Positions 1-6,760 are shown, counted from the first letter of the stretch. The stretch is DNA of 10,600 nucleotides from Pseudomonadota bacterium (GCA_023415605.1 JAEZKB010000223.1:1-10600), one strand, 5' to 3'. Notes: generated by a model from the letters alone, not told the origin. Translations and numbers: made by a program.

Positions 1-43
1 AGTTGCGTCCCCGCCCGGCATGCGTATGGTTGGTCTTGCGAAT

Positions 44-53
44 CCATGCATGG
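44..53. promoter_or_regulatory. 10-bp perfect palindrome upstream of the porin gene
   Basis: CCATGCATGG is a perfect palindrome about 110 bases before the porin start. It lies upstream of the leader hairpins, where a promoter or operator would be expected. I could not find a convincing -35/-10 pair around it. A regulator-binding role is inference only. Confidence 0.25.
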
Positions 54-70
54 GATCGTTTGTCGGTCGC

Positions 71-109
71 AACGCGACGACAACACACACAGCTAAGTGT
101 GGTCGCGTT
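71..109 (+). promoter_or_regulatory. Long imperfect hairpin in the porin 5' leader
   Basis: AACGCGAC (71-78) pairs perfectly with GTCGCGTT (102-109). Inside that, CACAC (86-90) pairs with GTGTG (97-101) around the loop AGCTAA (91-96). Seven bases (79-85) bulge on one side only. The 13 base pairs make a stable stem that would lie in the 5' untranslated RNA if transcription starts before about position 71. Leaders of abundant outer-membrane protein mRNAs often carry stabilising or sRNA-target structures. That role here is inference. No T-run follows, so it is not a terminator. Confidence 0.5.
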
Positions 110-119
110 TCGGCAAACC

Positions 120-133
120 GCCAGGCATCTGGC
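120..133 (+). promoter_or_regulatory. Short hairpin before the porin ribosome binding site
   Basis: GCCAG (120-124) and CTGGC (129-133) form a 5-bp stem with the tetraloop GCAT. It sits 11 bases downstream of the larger leader hairpin and 19 bases before the GGAGG site. Together the two hairpins leave the ribosome binding site single-stranded, which suits a highly translated message. The function is inferred. Confidence 0.35.
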
Positions 134-152
134 ACAAAGAATGACTGACTTT

Positions 153-157
153 GGAGG
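153..157 (+). promoter_or_regulatory. Strong ribosome binding site of the porin gene
   Basis: GGAGG lies six bases before the ATG at 164. It is the best Shine-Dalgarno match in the window and fixes the porin start. Confidence 0.85.
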
Positions 158-163
158 TCAACA

Positions 164-1633
164 ATGAAGATTCGGAGCCTCGTTCTTGGTTCTGTGGCTG
201 CCGCCGGTCTCTCGACCGCGGGTTATGCAGCCGACCTGGGCGTTCTGACGTCGCTCGACGTCTGCGACTCCCTCGGCCTGTCGGGCCTGACGATCTCGTC
301 CGACACCAACTGCCTGCAGATCTCGGGCGGCGTTGAATATGAATTCGTCTGGGGCGACTACGAAGGCCCGAGCTCGGTAGCCGGTGGCGTGGTTGTTGGT
401 CCCACCAACAACGTCGTCGTTGACATTGCTTCCTACGACGATTTCACGATTGCGACCCCGGGCGCCCACGGCGGCCTTGCAGGCGTCAACCTGGACTGGT
501 CGTCGAAGGTTAAGGCTTGGGTGCAGTTCGTCGGTACCGCCGCTTCGGACTTTGGTCCGGCCAGCGCCGTGATCAAGCTGCAGCAGAAGTCGTACTCGAT
601 CATCAAGAACGAAGGCGGCACTGCTGCTGACGCTGCCCTTATCACCGGCGCGTCGGGCAATACGCTGGTTGGGACTGGCTCGGGCAACTCCGCTGTCGTG
701 ATTGATCGCGCCTACGTGTCGGTTGGTGATACCACCGTCCTGACCGCTGGTAAGGTCGGCACGATCATGAATTTCGGCGACGACGTTCCGCTGAACTTCC
801 TCGGCCTCTTCAATTCCAGCAAGGTTGACACTGGCGTTAAGTGGCGCAAGGACCTCATCCCCGATGGCGGTCATGGCATCCAGATCACGTCGGATCTCGG
901 TAACGGCGTGAAGATCGGCGCCGCGCTCGAGAACCTCGACGGCGGCAAGGCTGCTACTGCTTCGAACACCACGACGGCTCCTGTTGGTACCGCTTCCAAC
1001 ATTGCCAATGCTGGTACCGCTGTGGGTGTGATCTCGTATGCTGGTGACGGCATCGCGGCTCACCTCACCGTCGCCGCCAGCGGCATCCTCGATGGCGTTG
1101 TCGAGAACTGGGGCTACCACGCTGGTTTCTCGGGCACCTTCGACATCGTGAAGGTGGTTGCGGCCCTGTCGGGTGACAACTCTGGTTACTGGAACGGTCT
1201 CGCATCGGCTGCCGCCACGTTTGACATCTTTACGCTCGCTGCTTCTGTTGAAGCTGTGAACGTGGTGGCCGGCGTTGCTGGCACCGACATTGGCGCTGGT
1301 CTCTCGGCCTCCGCTGCTGTGACCGATACCGTGTCCATCAATCTTGGTGGTCGTTGGTACCGCGATAACAGCACTGCCACCCCGTACGACTCGTACCAGG
1401 TTGCTGCTCAGCTTGTTGCCGCTGTCACTGAGACGATCTCTCTCACCGGTGAAGTTGGCCTCTATGCCAACAACAGCACCGGTGCTCCGGCACCGGCCAA
1501 CCTCAGCGTCTACTACGGCGCTGCCACTGCCGAGTGGAAGCCGGGTGGCGGTTTCACCACCTCGCTCAAGGGCGAAGCCTACTCGAACGGCGCCTACAAG
1601 GCGACCTTCAAGGCTGCCAAGACCTTCCAGTAA
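164..1633 (+). CDS. Outer-membrane porin, Rhizobiales porin family
   Basis: This is a 489-aa beta-barrel porin, predicted to form passive diffusion channels in the outer membrane. Residues 1-22 or 1-23 are a classic signal peptide (MKIRS, then a hydrophobic Ala/Gly/Leu stretch, then a GYA-AD cleavage site). The mature start has the family signature: C34 and C50 some sixteen residues apart, followed by LQISGG, as in the porin_2 family (PF02530) of Rhizobiales. The body is rich in Gly, Ala, Thr, Asn and alternating hydrophobic residues typical of beta strands. There are no internal membrane helices. The protein ends in TFQ, so the usual terminal Phe is penultimate. It is longer than many family members (roughly 340-430 aa). 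Codons ending in T (GCT, GGT, GTT) are more common than in the neighbouring genes, which with the strong ribosome binding site and terminator suggests an abundant, singly transcribed product. Substrate specificity cannot be read. Confidence 0.88.
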   Translation: MKIRSLVLGSVAAAGLSTAGYAADLGVLTSLDVCDSLGLSGLTISSDTNCLQISGGVEYEFVWGDYEGPSSVAGGVVVGPTNNVVVDIASYDDFTIATPGAHGGLAGVNLDWSSKVKAWVQFVGTAASDFGPASAVIKLQQKSYSIIKNEGGTAADAALITGASGNTLVGTGSGNSAVVIDRAYVSVGDTTVLTAGKVGTIMNFGDDVPLNFLGLFNSSKVDTGVKWRKDLIPDGGHGIQITSDLGNGVKIGAALENLDGGKAATASNTTTAPVGTASNIANAGTAVGVISYAGDGIAAHLTVAASGILDGVVENWGYHAGFSGTFDIVKVVAALSGDNSGYWNGLASAAATFDIFTLAASVEAVNVVAGVAGTDIGAGLSASAAVTDTVSINLGGRWYRDNSTATPYDSYQVAAQLVAAVTETISLTGEVGLYANNSTGAPAPANLSVYYGAATAEWKPGGGFTTSLKGEAYSNGAYKATFKAAKTFQ

Positions 1634-1656
1634 GCTTCGGCTTGCATCGGAAATCG

Positions 1657-1689
1657 GAGGCCCGGCGAAAGCCGGGCCTCTTTCGTTTT
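1657..1689 (+). terminator. Rho-independent terminator of the porin gene
   Basis: A perfect 10-bp GC-rich stem, GAGGCCCGGC (1657-1666) with GCCGGGCCTC (1671-1680), closes a GAAA tetraloop. It is followed by TTTCGTTTT. It lies 23 bases after the porin stop codon, so the porin is transcribed separately from the cluster that follows. Confidence 0.93.
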
Positions 1690-1730
1690 GGGGAGCGGAT
1701 GGACTGGCTGTCAGCTTCCATTCATCTTGT

Positions 1731-1754
1731 GGCGACTACCTAGGAACTGTCGCC
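1731..1754. promoter_or_regulatory. Inverted repeat in the spacer before the OmpA/BON gene
   Basis: GGCGAC (1731-1736) and GTCGCC (1749-1754) are exact inverted copies around a 12-base centre containing CCTAGG. The site lies after the porin terminator and about 110 bases before the next start. It could be an operator or a secondary RNA hairpin. No clear T-run follows, so a terminator is unlikely. Confidence 0.3.
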
Positions 1755-1793
1755 GGGATTGATTTGATCTTCCGATAACAAAGAGTTGGCGCA

Positions 1794-1816
1794 CTTTTCC
1801 GATTCACTCGGAAAGG
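1794..1816. promoter_or_regulatory. Inverted repeat or hairpin about 50 bases before the OmpA/BON gene
   Basis: TTTCCGA (1796-1802) and TCGGAAA (1808-1814) are perfect inverted copies around the loop TTCAC. A wobble pair and one more C-G pair extend the stem to nine (1794-1816). It could be a leader hairpin or an operator for the three-gene cluster. I could not place a convincing promoter in 1690-1862, which otherwise holds no gene. Confidence 0.35.
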
Positions 1817-1862
1817 CTAAGGCTCGTTGCTCGGAACGGCGGCGTAGAGGATCAGGGGCACG

Positions 1863-4800
1863 ATGAGCGGTATTATCCTGCGGTGGGGCATTCCGGCACT
1901 GTTGACCGTTGTCGGTGGAACCGCGGCTGCGGTCGTCACCACCGGTGCGACGATGACCGCCGACCTGACCGATCGCGGGATCGCGGCTCTGTCCCAAGAA
2001 TTTCCCTGGGCTGAAATCCACTTCGACGGCCGCAATGCGGTGATTGCCGGCACGGCCACCGACCAGTCGATGATCGATGCGGCCCTCACCAAGGTCGCCG
2101 CCTTGCACGGCGTGCGCGGCGCAACCAGCAACGTGGTGCTCGCCGAGTACGTCAGTCCCTTTCCCTTTGAAGCAACTGTCGAAAATGGCCAGGTGGCGCT
2201 GAGGGGCGGCGTGCCCGACGAGAGCAGCCATGCCGAGATCCTGCTCGAAAGCGGGGGCGCCGATGACGGCTTGCGGCTGATGTCCGGCGCGCCGGATCGG
2301 GCCAGTTGGCAACGAGCGGTTCGCTACGCGCTTGAACTGTCTGCGCAACTGGATGAAGGCGCCATCCAACTCGCCGATCTCGATCTGACCGTCTCGGGCC
2401 GGGCGAAATCGCCCGTGGCATTCGATACCCTCCAAGAGATTGTGGCGCGCGGTGCTCCGGCCGGCGTCACGCTTCAAAAAGCCGAGATAGTTCCGGCCCT
2501 TGTGAGCCCTTACGAATGGTCGGCCAGGTTCGACGGCAGCCGGCTGCAAATCTCCGGATACACGCCGAGCGTTGATTTCGTTGAGAAACTCCGGATCGCC
2601 GATATTGCCGGGCGACCAGTGGCGACGAGCCTTGTTCTGGCTTCAGGTGCACCGCAAGGTTTCGAAGATAACGCCGTGCTGCTGCTGCAGAATCTCCTGC
2701 GGCTAGAAAGCGGCGAAGTCACCATTTCTGACGGCACCATGACGCTGACCGGCGCGCCGCCTGACGCCGCAACGGCCGAAAGTATCAAGCTGGCGATGAC
2801 GCCGAGCGGCTCCAGTGTGTCACTCGAACCGCCGAAAGTTCACGACTATCTACTGACTGCGCGCCACCTCGGTGGCGCCATTGCGCTCTCCGGCTATGTT
2901 CCCGACCAGGCGACCAAAGACCGGCTCGAAAATCTAGACAATGTCGATGCGTCCGCGCTCGAACTGGCGCGCGGCGAACCGGAGCGGTTCCAGTCCGGCG
3001 TCGACTTCGTCATTGAGACGCTCCGCCACATGAGCGAGGGCAGCGTCACCATTGAGGGCACCAGCATCTCGATCACGGGCAGGGCGGCGACGCTGTCCGA
3101 CTTCAACGAGCTCAAGACCACCGTCAGCCTCGGCGCGCCGCAAGGCCTCATCCTCAAAGCCTCCGACATCCTGCCGCCCATGGCCTCCCCCTTCACCTGG
3201 ACGGCCGAAAAGGCCAATGGGGGCACCATCACGCTCGCCGGCTACGTGCCGGATGAGGCGACCAAGGACGCGCAGCATCAGGCCGCGCCGATCGGCGGGG
3301 ATACGACCACCATCGCCGACGGAGAGCCGGAAGGCTTCCCGCACCTTGCCGTTTCTGCGCTCGATGTGCTCGAGTTGCTCGATAGCGGGAAGGTGACCTA
3401 TGACGGTTCCAGTTGGAGCGTGACTGGGGCGGTCGATAGCGCCCAAAAAGGCTTCGCCGCCGAGTCCGCCTTCAGCACCGCCGGCCTCCGCGCGGCCGGT
3501 TGGAGCTATGCGGTCGAACTGCCCAAGCCGATCGAAACCGCGGCCCTGCCGATCATCGATCCTTATACCTGGCGCGCCCAGAAGGCAGCGGACGGCACGG
3601 TGACTTTTGCCGGGTTCCTGCCCACCGACATCTTCAAGAAATTCCTCGCCAATCGCCTCGGCGACAAGCTGCGCGATGCATCGACGGTCGGGGCCGGGGC
3701 GCCCGATGGCTTCATCGGTGATGCGCTCGCCGGCCTTGATGCCCTGGCTGCACTGGATGAAGGCGCGCTCGCCTTCGACGGCAAAGCCTGGAGTCTTTCC
3801 GGCCAGACAGCCGATGGCACCCAGAGCATCGCCGTGCAGGATGCGCTGATAGCCGCGGTTGACGAGAGCGCCTGGCAGATCGCCATCCAGGCCAAGGACG
3901 CGGCGCCGGTCGTCTCGCCCTTCACCTGGTCTGCGGTCAAGGGCGAGAACGGTCGCGTGTCGCTTTCGGGCTATCTCACCACCGACGAACTCCGCCGCTT
4001 CGTCGCGGTCCGCGCGGGCGATGTCGTCTCGGACACGACACAGCTCGGCTCGGGCGAGCCGGCCGGTTTTATGGCTGATGTCCTCGCCGGGCTCGAAGCC
4101 CTGGGCCATCTGCGCTCGGGCTCGGTGACCTTCGACGGCGAGAAGTTCAGCCTCACCGGCGTGCCGGGCACCGCGTCAGATCGCGACGCGGCCGTGGCGG
4201 CGCTCGGATCGGCCAGCAATGGCGGCGCCGGCTGGAACAGCAATCTCGCCGAGCCGGCGGCCGCGCCCGAACCCGAGACCGTCCCTGAAATCGCAACGGC
4301 GCCCGAGCCTGAACCGATGCCCAAAGCCACTCCGGCGGATCAGCCTGCGGCTGCCGCCGAGCCGGCCCCTACCGCCGAGGCATCGGTCGCGTCTGCTGAG
4401 ACGCCCACAGCTACGCCGGCCGCCCGCACCTTCACTTTCGAGGCCAGTAAGGCGCGCGGCGCCGCCATCGCGCTCACCGGTACTGTCCCCGCCGACGCTA
4501 CGAAGAAGTACTTCGGCGTCATCGCCGGCGGCGTCCCCACCGAGGGCATGAGCATTGCCAGCACCCTGCCGGGCGATTTCATCACCAGCGCCGATGTCGG
4601 CATCCGCACGCTCGGCATGCTGGCCGATGGCACGCTCGGTTTTGATGGTTCCACCTGGGTGCTGAACGGTCAGGCCGCGACGGAGGAGGAGCGCGTCGCT
4701 GCGCTGTCCAACCTCGCCGCCGTCCCGGCCACCAAGGATTGGGAGACCAGCGTCACTCTGTTGCCGCCGCTCGAAATCTGCCAGGAGAAGGTCACCGCCT

Positions 4801-5144
4801 TCGCTTCCCGCAACGCCATCCTGTTCCAGTCGGGCAGCGCCACCATCACGCCGGAGTCCGCCCCGGCGCTCGATGAACTGGCTGGGTACCTCATGGCTTG
4901 CCCAGAGGCCACCGTCCATGTCGAAGGCCATACCGATGCCGATGGCGACGAGGCGCTGAACCTGGCGCTCTCGGTCTCGCGCGCCGAGGCCGTGGTCGAT
5001 GCCTTGATCCAGCGCGGTGTCGGCTTCGAGCGGCTCTACGCTGTGGGTTATGGTGAAAGCCTGCCCATCGCCAGCAACGACACACGACAGGGGAAGCAGG
5101 CCAACCGCCGGATCGCTTTCACCGTCCTCGACGAACAACAGTAG
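1863..5144 (+). CDS. Large OmpA-family envelope protein with BON-like repeats
   Basis: This is a 1093-aa protein predicted to tie the membrane to peptidoglycan. Residues 5-30 are a hydrophobic segment without an obvious signal-peptidase site, so it may be a membrane anchor. Residues about 36-95 resemble a BON domain. Seven degenerate repeats of about 115 aa follow (about 98-968), and a Pro/Ala/Glu-rich linker (about 796-855) interrupts the array before the last unit. The C-terminus (about 970-1090) is an OmpA peptidoglycan-binding domain with the HTDADG motif. D1025 and R1040 match, in spacing, the diaminopimelate-binding Asp and Arg of E. coli OmpA (D241, R256). The only two cysteines, C973 and C1013, sit where mycobacterial ArfA/OmpATb has its disulfide. 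The ATG follows AGGGG (1854-1858), with GAGG further up at 1847-1850. Most OmpA-family proteins are 200-400 aa, so this one is very long. It heads a cluster with two small-spacing membrane genes. The exact role is unknown. Confidence 0.85.
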   Translation: MSGIILRWGIPALLTVVGGTAAAVVTTGATMTADLTDRGIAALSQEFPWAEIHFDGRNAVIAGTATDQSMIDAALTKVAALHGVRGATSNVVLAEYVSPFPFEATVENGQVALRGGVPDESSHAEILLESGGADDGLRLMSGAPDRASWQRAVRYALELSAQLDEGAIQLADLDLTVSGRAKSPVAFDTLQEIVARGAPAGVTLQKAEIVPALVSPYEWSARFDGSRLQISGYTPSVDFVEKLRIADIAGRPVATSLVLASGAPQGFEDNAVLLLQNLLRLESGEVTISDGTMTLTGAPPDAATAESIKLAMTPSGSSVSLEPPKVHDYLLTARHLGGAIALSGYVPDQATKDRLENLDNVDASALELARGEPERFQSGVDFVIETLRHMSEGSVTIEGTSISITGRAATLSDFNELKTTVSLGAPQGLILKASDILPPMASPFTWTAEKANGGTITLAGYVPDEATKDAQHQAAPIGGDTTTIADGEPEGFPHLAVSALDVLELLDSGKVTYDGSSWSVTGAVDSAQKGFAAESAFSTAGLRAAGWSYAVELPKPIETAALPIIDPYTWRAQKAADGTVTFAGFLPTDIFKKFLANRLGDKLRDASTVGAGAPDGFIGDALAGLDALAALDEGALAFDGKAWSLSGQTADGTQSIAVQDALIAAVDESAWQIAIQAKDAAPVVSPFTWSAVKGENGRVSLSGYLTTDELRRFVAVRAGDVVSDTTQLGSGEPAGFMADVLAGLEALGHLRSGSVTFDGEKFSLTGVPGTASDRDAAVAALGSASNGGAGWNSNLAEPAAAPEPETVPEIATAPEPEPMPKATPADQPAAAAEPAPTAEASVASAETPTATPAARTFTFEASKARGAAIALTGTVPADATKKYFGVIAGGVPTEGMSIASTLPGDFITSADVGIRTLGMLADGTLGFDGSTWVLNGQAATEEERVAALSNLAAVPATKDWETSVTLLPPLEICQEKVTAFASRNAILFQSGSATITPESAPALDELAGYLMACPEATVHVEGHTDADGDEALNLALSVSRAEAVVDALIQRGVGFERLYAVGYGESLPIASNDTRQGKQANRRIAFTVLDEQQ
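2154..4766 (+). repeat. Seven tandem degenerate protein repeats of about 115 aa (coding)
   Basis: Each unit has two halves. The first reads roughly P-F/Y-x-W-x-A, then G-x-I-x-L-S-G-Y-V-P-D; it starts near residues 98, 215, 327, 441, 566, 685 and 857. The second begins G-A/E-P-x-G-F and continues through a Leu-rich helix to a G-x-V/L-x-F-D-G-x-x-W-x-L-x-G strand pair; it starts near 141, 261, 370, 486, 611, 730 and 900. Spacing is 109-125 residues apart from the linker-containing last step. Copies are diverged in both protein and DNA, so this is an old internal duplication. The strand-helix-strand pattern suggests BON-like folds, which is inference. Confidence 0.75.
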
Positions 5145-5163
5145 CGCACAGGGCGTCGCGTCA

Positions 5164-5277
5164 ATGTCCCTCGACTCACTGATCTATCTGCTCGAACTCT
5201 ACTGGCCGTTTCTGATCGGCGCCTTTGCCATCGGGCTGGGCACCGGCTGGTTCAGCCTCACGCAGAAAAAGAGCTGA
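5164..5277 (+). CDS. 37-aa single-pass membrane microprotein
   Basis: This short gene encodes a 37-residue protein: a short amphipathic start, one membrane helix (about residues 6-31, Leu/Ile/Phe/Gly-rich with Trp at both ends, W14 and W29), and a short basic tail ending QKKS. It begins 19 bases after the OmpA/BON stop and ends five bases before the next ATG, so the three genes are very likely co-transcribed and the last two translationally coupled. A weak AGGG (5150-5153) lies ten bases before its ATG. A-F-x-x-G-x-x-T-G in its helix (residues 20-28) recurs in the N-terminal anchor of the next protein (residues 17-25), and both have L-L-E before it. The tail direction suggests the C-terminus faces the cytoplasm. 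Function is unknown. It could be an assembly partner, and I do not recognise a named family. Confidence 0.6.
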   Translation: MSLDSLIYLLELYWPFLIGAFAIGLGTGWFSLTQKKS

Positions 5278-5282
5278 GCCTG

Positions 5283-6752
5283 ATGTTCAACGCGCCGCAT
5301 CTGCTCGAAACCGCTCTGCTCATGCTCGCCGCCTTCCTGTTCGGGGCGGTCACGGGGCTTGTGCTGCGGTTCCTGATCGCCCGCCCGAAGCCGGTTCTGG
5401 CCGCGGCGGCAGACGCGAAGCCCGCCGAAGCCGCTCCGGCTGCGCCCGAGTTGGTCAAGGCGCCGGCGATCGCTCCGCTGCCCAGGCCAACCGCCTCGCA
5501 GCGCCTCGCCGCTGCCGCGGGCAAGCCCGCGACGGAGGCTGGCTTGCAGACTGCCGTCAAGATGCCCGAACTGACGCTGCCGAATATGCCATCGATCGGG
5601 CCGTCGCGTACCGCGGGCGAAACTGTCGCGGGCCGCCATATCGACAACCCCGAACACCCTCAGCCCGCCTCGCTCGAGGATGTCCGTGCCGAACTCGAGG
5701 CGCAAATCGACTCCCCGGCGGTTCCGGCCGAGGCCGTGGAGAGCGCCAAGGCCGAGATCGTTGCCGCAATCGCCGAGCCCCAGGCAGTTTCGGTTTCCGA
5801 GACGCATACCGCCGTTACCGTTACTGCGACGCCCGAAGATGCGACCATTGTGCCGGCGGCCTTGGCCGAGCCGGATGAGCCGTTGCCGGAAGCCTCGGAT
5901 GCTCTGGCCGCCGAGGCGGAGACGCCGATGCTGGCGGAGATCAGCGACGAGGAAGCCGAGGACAAGCTCCCCGTTGAAGAGCGGATCGAACCGGCGCTGA
6001 CGGACGATGCCGTCGTGCTGATGGATCCGCCCAAAGAACTCGCCGCCGAGATCCAGGACGTCATCGAAACGCCGGACCAGGACCCGGTGCCCGATGTGGT
6101 CGCCGAAGCGCCGCTTGTCGAGCCGGTGTTCGAGAAGGAAGCCGATGAGGCCGCCGCCGATCGGCTGTTCCCTGCGGAAGTCCCCGACGAACCGAAAGCC
6201 GGGCTCGATCTTGATTCCAGCGCGCAGCGGGAGGACGAGATGGCCGCCATGCGGGCCATCGAAGGGGGCTGGACGCCGCGGCGCCCGCCGGCGCCCCGCC
6301 GTCCCGCCGACCTGCCCGAGGGAGTCAGCGCTGCCGAGCTTGCCGCCGCCGATCGGGCGGTCGTGGACTCCGGTGCCGCCGTCGCCAATGCGGCTGCCGC
6401 CGTTACCGCTGTGCTGGAAGTGGCTGCGCCCATCGCCGAAACCCAGACAGCGCCCACCAAGCCCGCCCGTCCTGCGGGCGGCTTCGGACGCCCCGCGGGC
6501 CTCGATATGCCGCGCGATGGCGGCAAGGACGACCTCGGCCAGATCAAGGGATTGGGCCCGGCCATCGAGTCCTCGCTCAATGGCTTGGGCATCTATCACT
6601 ACGATCAGATCGCCGATTGGGACCAGAAGGCCGTCGTCTGGATCGAAAACCACTTCGGCTTCAAAGGCCGCATCGCCCGCGAACGTTGGCAGGAGCAGGC
6701 GCGCGATCTCGGCCGCCGTCGCGCGCCGGTCGCCCGGCCCGTCAGACGCTGA
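5283..6752 (+). CDS. Membrane-anchored H3TH-domain protein
   Basis: This is a 489-aa protein. Residues about 7-33 form one membrane helix, followed by RPKP, which suggests the bulk lies in the cytoplasm. Residues about 35-410 are low-complexity, rich in Ala, Pro, Glu and Asp, probably disordered and strongly acidic. Residues 416-476 form a helix-hairpin-helix unit (D-D-L-x-x-I-K-G-L-G-P, then L-G-I-Y-H-Y-D-Q-I, then F-K-G-R-I-A-R-E-R-W). This matches the H3TH domain described as flap-endonuclease-like (COG3743) and found appended to NuoE and other proteins in Rhizobiales. No nuclease catalytic domain is visible, so nuclease activity should not be assumed. The tail is Arg-rich. AAAAAGAG (5266-5273) in the end of the preceding gene serves as ribosome binding site. 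Its stop overlaps the convergent gene by 11 bases. The domain may bind nucleic acid or protein; the role is unknown. Confidence 0.75.
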   Translation: MFNAPHLLETALLMLAAFLFGAVTGLVLRFLIARPKPVLAAAADAKPAEAAPAAPELVKAPAIAPLPRPTASQRLAAAAGKPATEAGLQTAVKMPELTLPNMPSIGPSRTAGETVAGRHIDNPEHPQPASLEDVRAELEAQIDSPAVPAEAVESAKAEIVAAIAEPQAVSVSETHTAVTVTATPEDATIVPAALAEPDEPLPEASDALAAEAETPMLAEISDEEAEDKLPVEERIEPALTDDAVVLMDPPKELAAEIQDVIETPDQDPVPDVVAEAPLVEPVFEKEADEAAADRLFPAEVPDEPKAGLDLDSSAQREDEMAAMRAIEGGWTPRRPPAPRRPADLPEGVSAAELAAADRAVVDSGAAVANAAAAVTAVLEVAAPIAETQTAPTKPARPAGGFGRPAGLDMPRDGGKDDLGQIKGLGPAIESSLNGLGIYHYDQIADWDQKAVVWIENHFGFKGRIARERWQEQARDLGRRRAPVARPVRR

Positions 6753-6760
6753 CGGCGTCT
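6740..6760. other. Overlapping inverted repeats across two convergent stop codons
   Basis: CGTCAG (6740-6745) and CTGACG (6749-6754) are exact inverted copies. They contain the minus-strand stop (6742-6744) and the plus-strand stop (6750-6752). An alternative stem, AGACGC (6744-6749) with GCGTCT (6755-6760), shares bases with the first. Such a symmetrical site could help end transcription from both sides, but no T-run follows on either strand, so terminator function is uncertain. Confidence 0.4.

Noticed and set aside
158..1120. 320-codon open frame antisense to the porin
   Set aside because: It lies fully opposite a clear porin gene. Its Arg/Gly/Asp-rich translation has no motifs and it lacks a plausible ribosome binding site. 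It is a GC-rich shadow frame.
2934..4109. 391-codon open frame antisense to the OmpA/BON gene, with similar frames at 1740-2549 and 4176-5138
   Set aside because: The plus-strand frame carries coherent repeats and a conserved OmpA domain. The antisense frames show no family motif.
4248..4430. Pro/Ala/Glu-rich stretch as a possible frameshift or insertion in the OmpA/BON gene
   Set aside because: The frame continues without interruption into the seventh repeat and the OmpA domain, and such linkers are common in cell-wall-spanning proteins.
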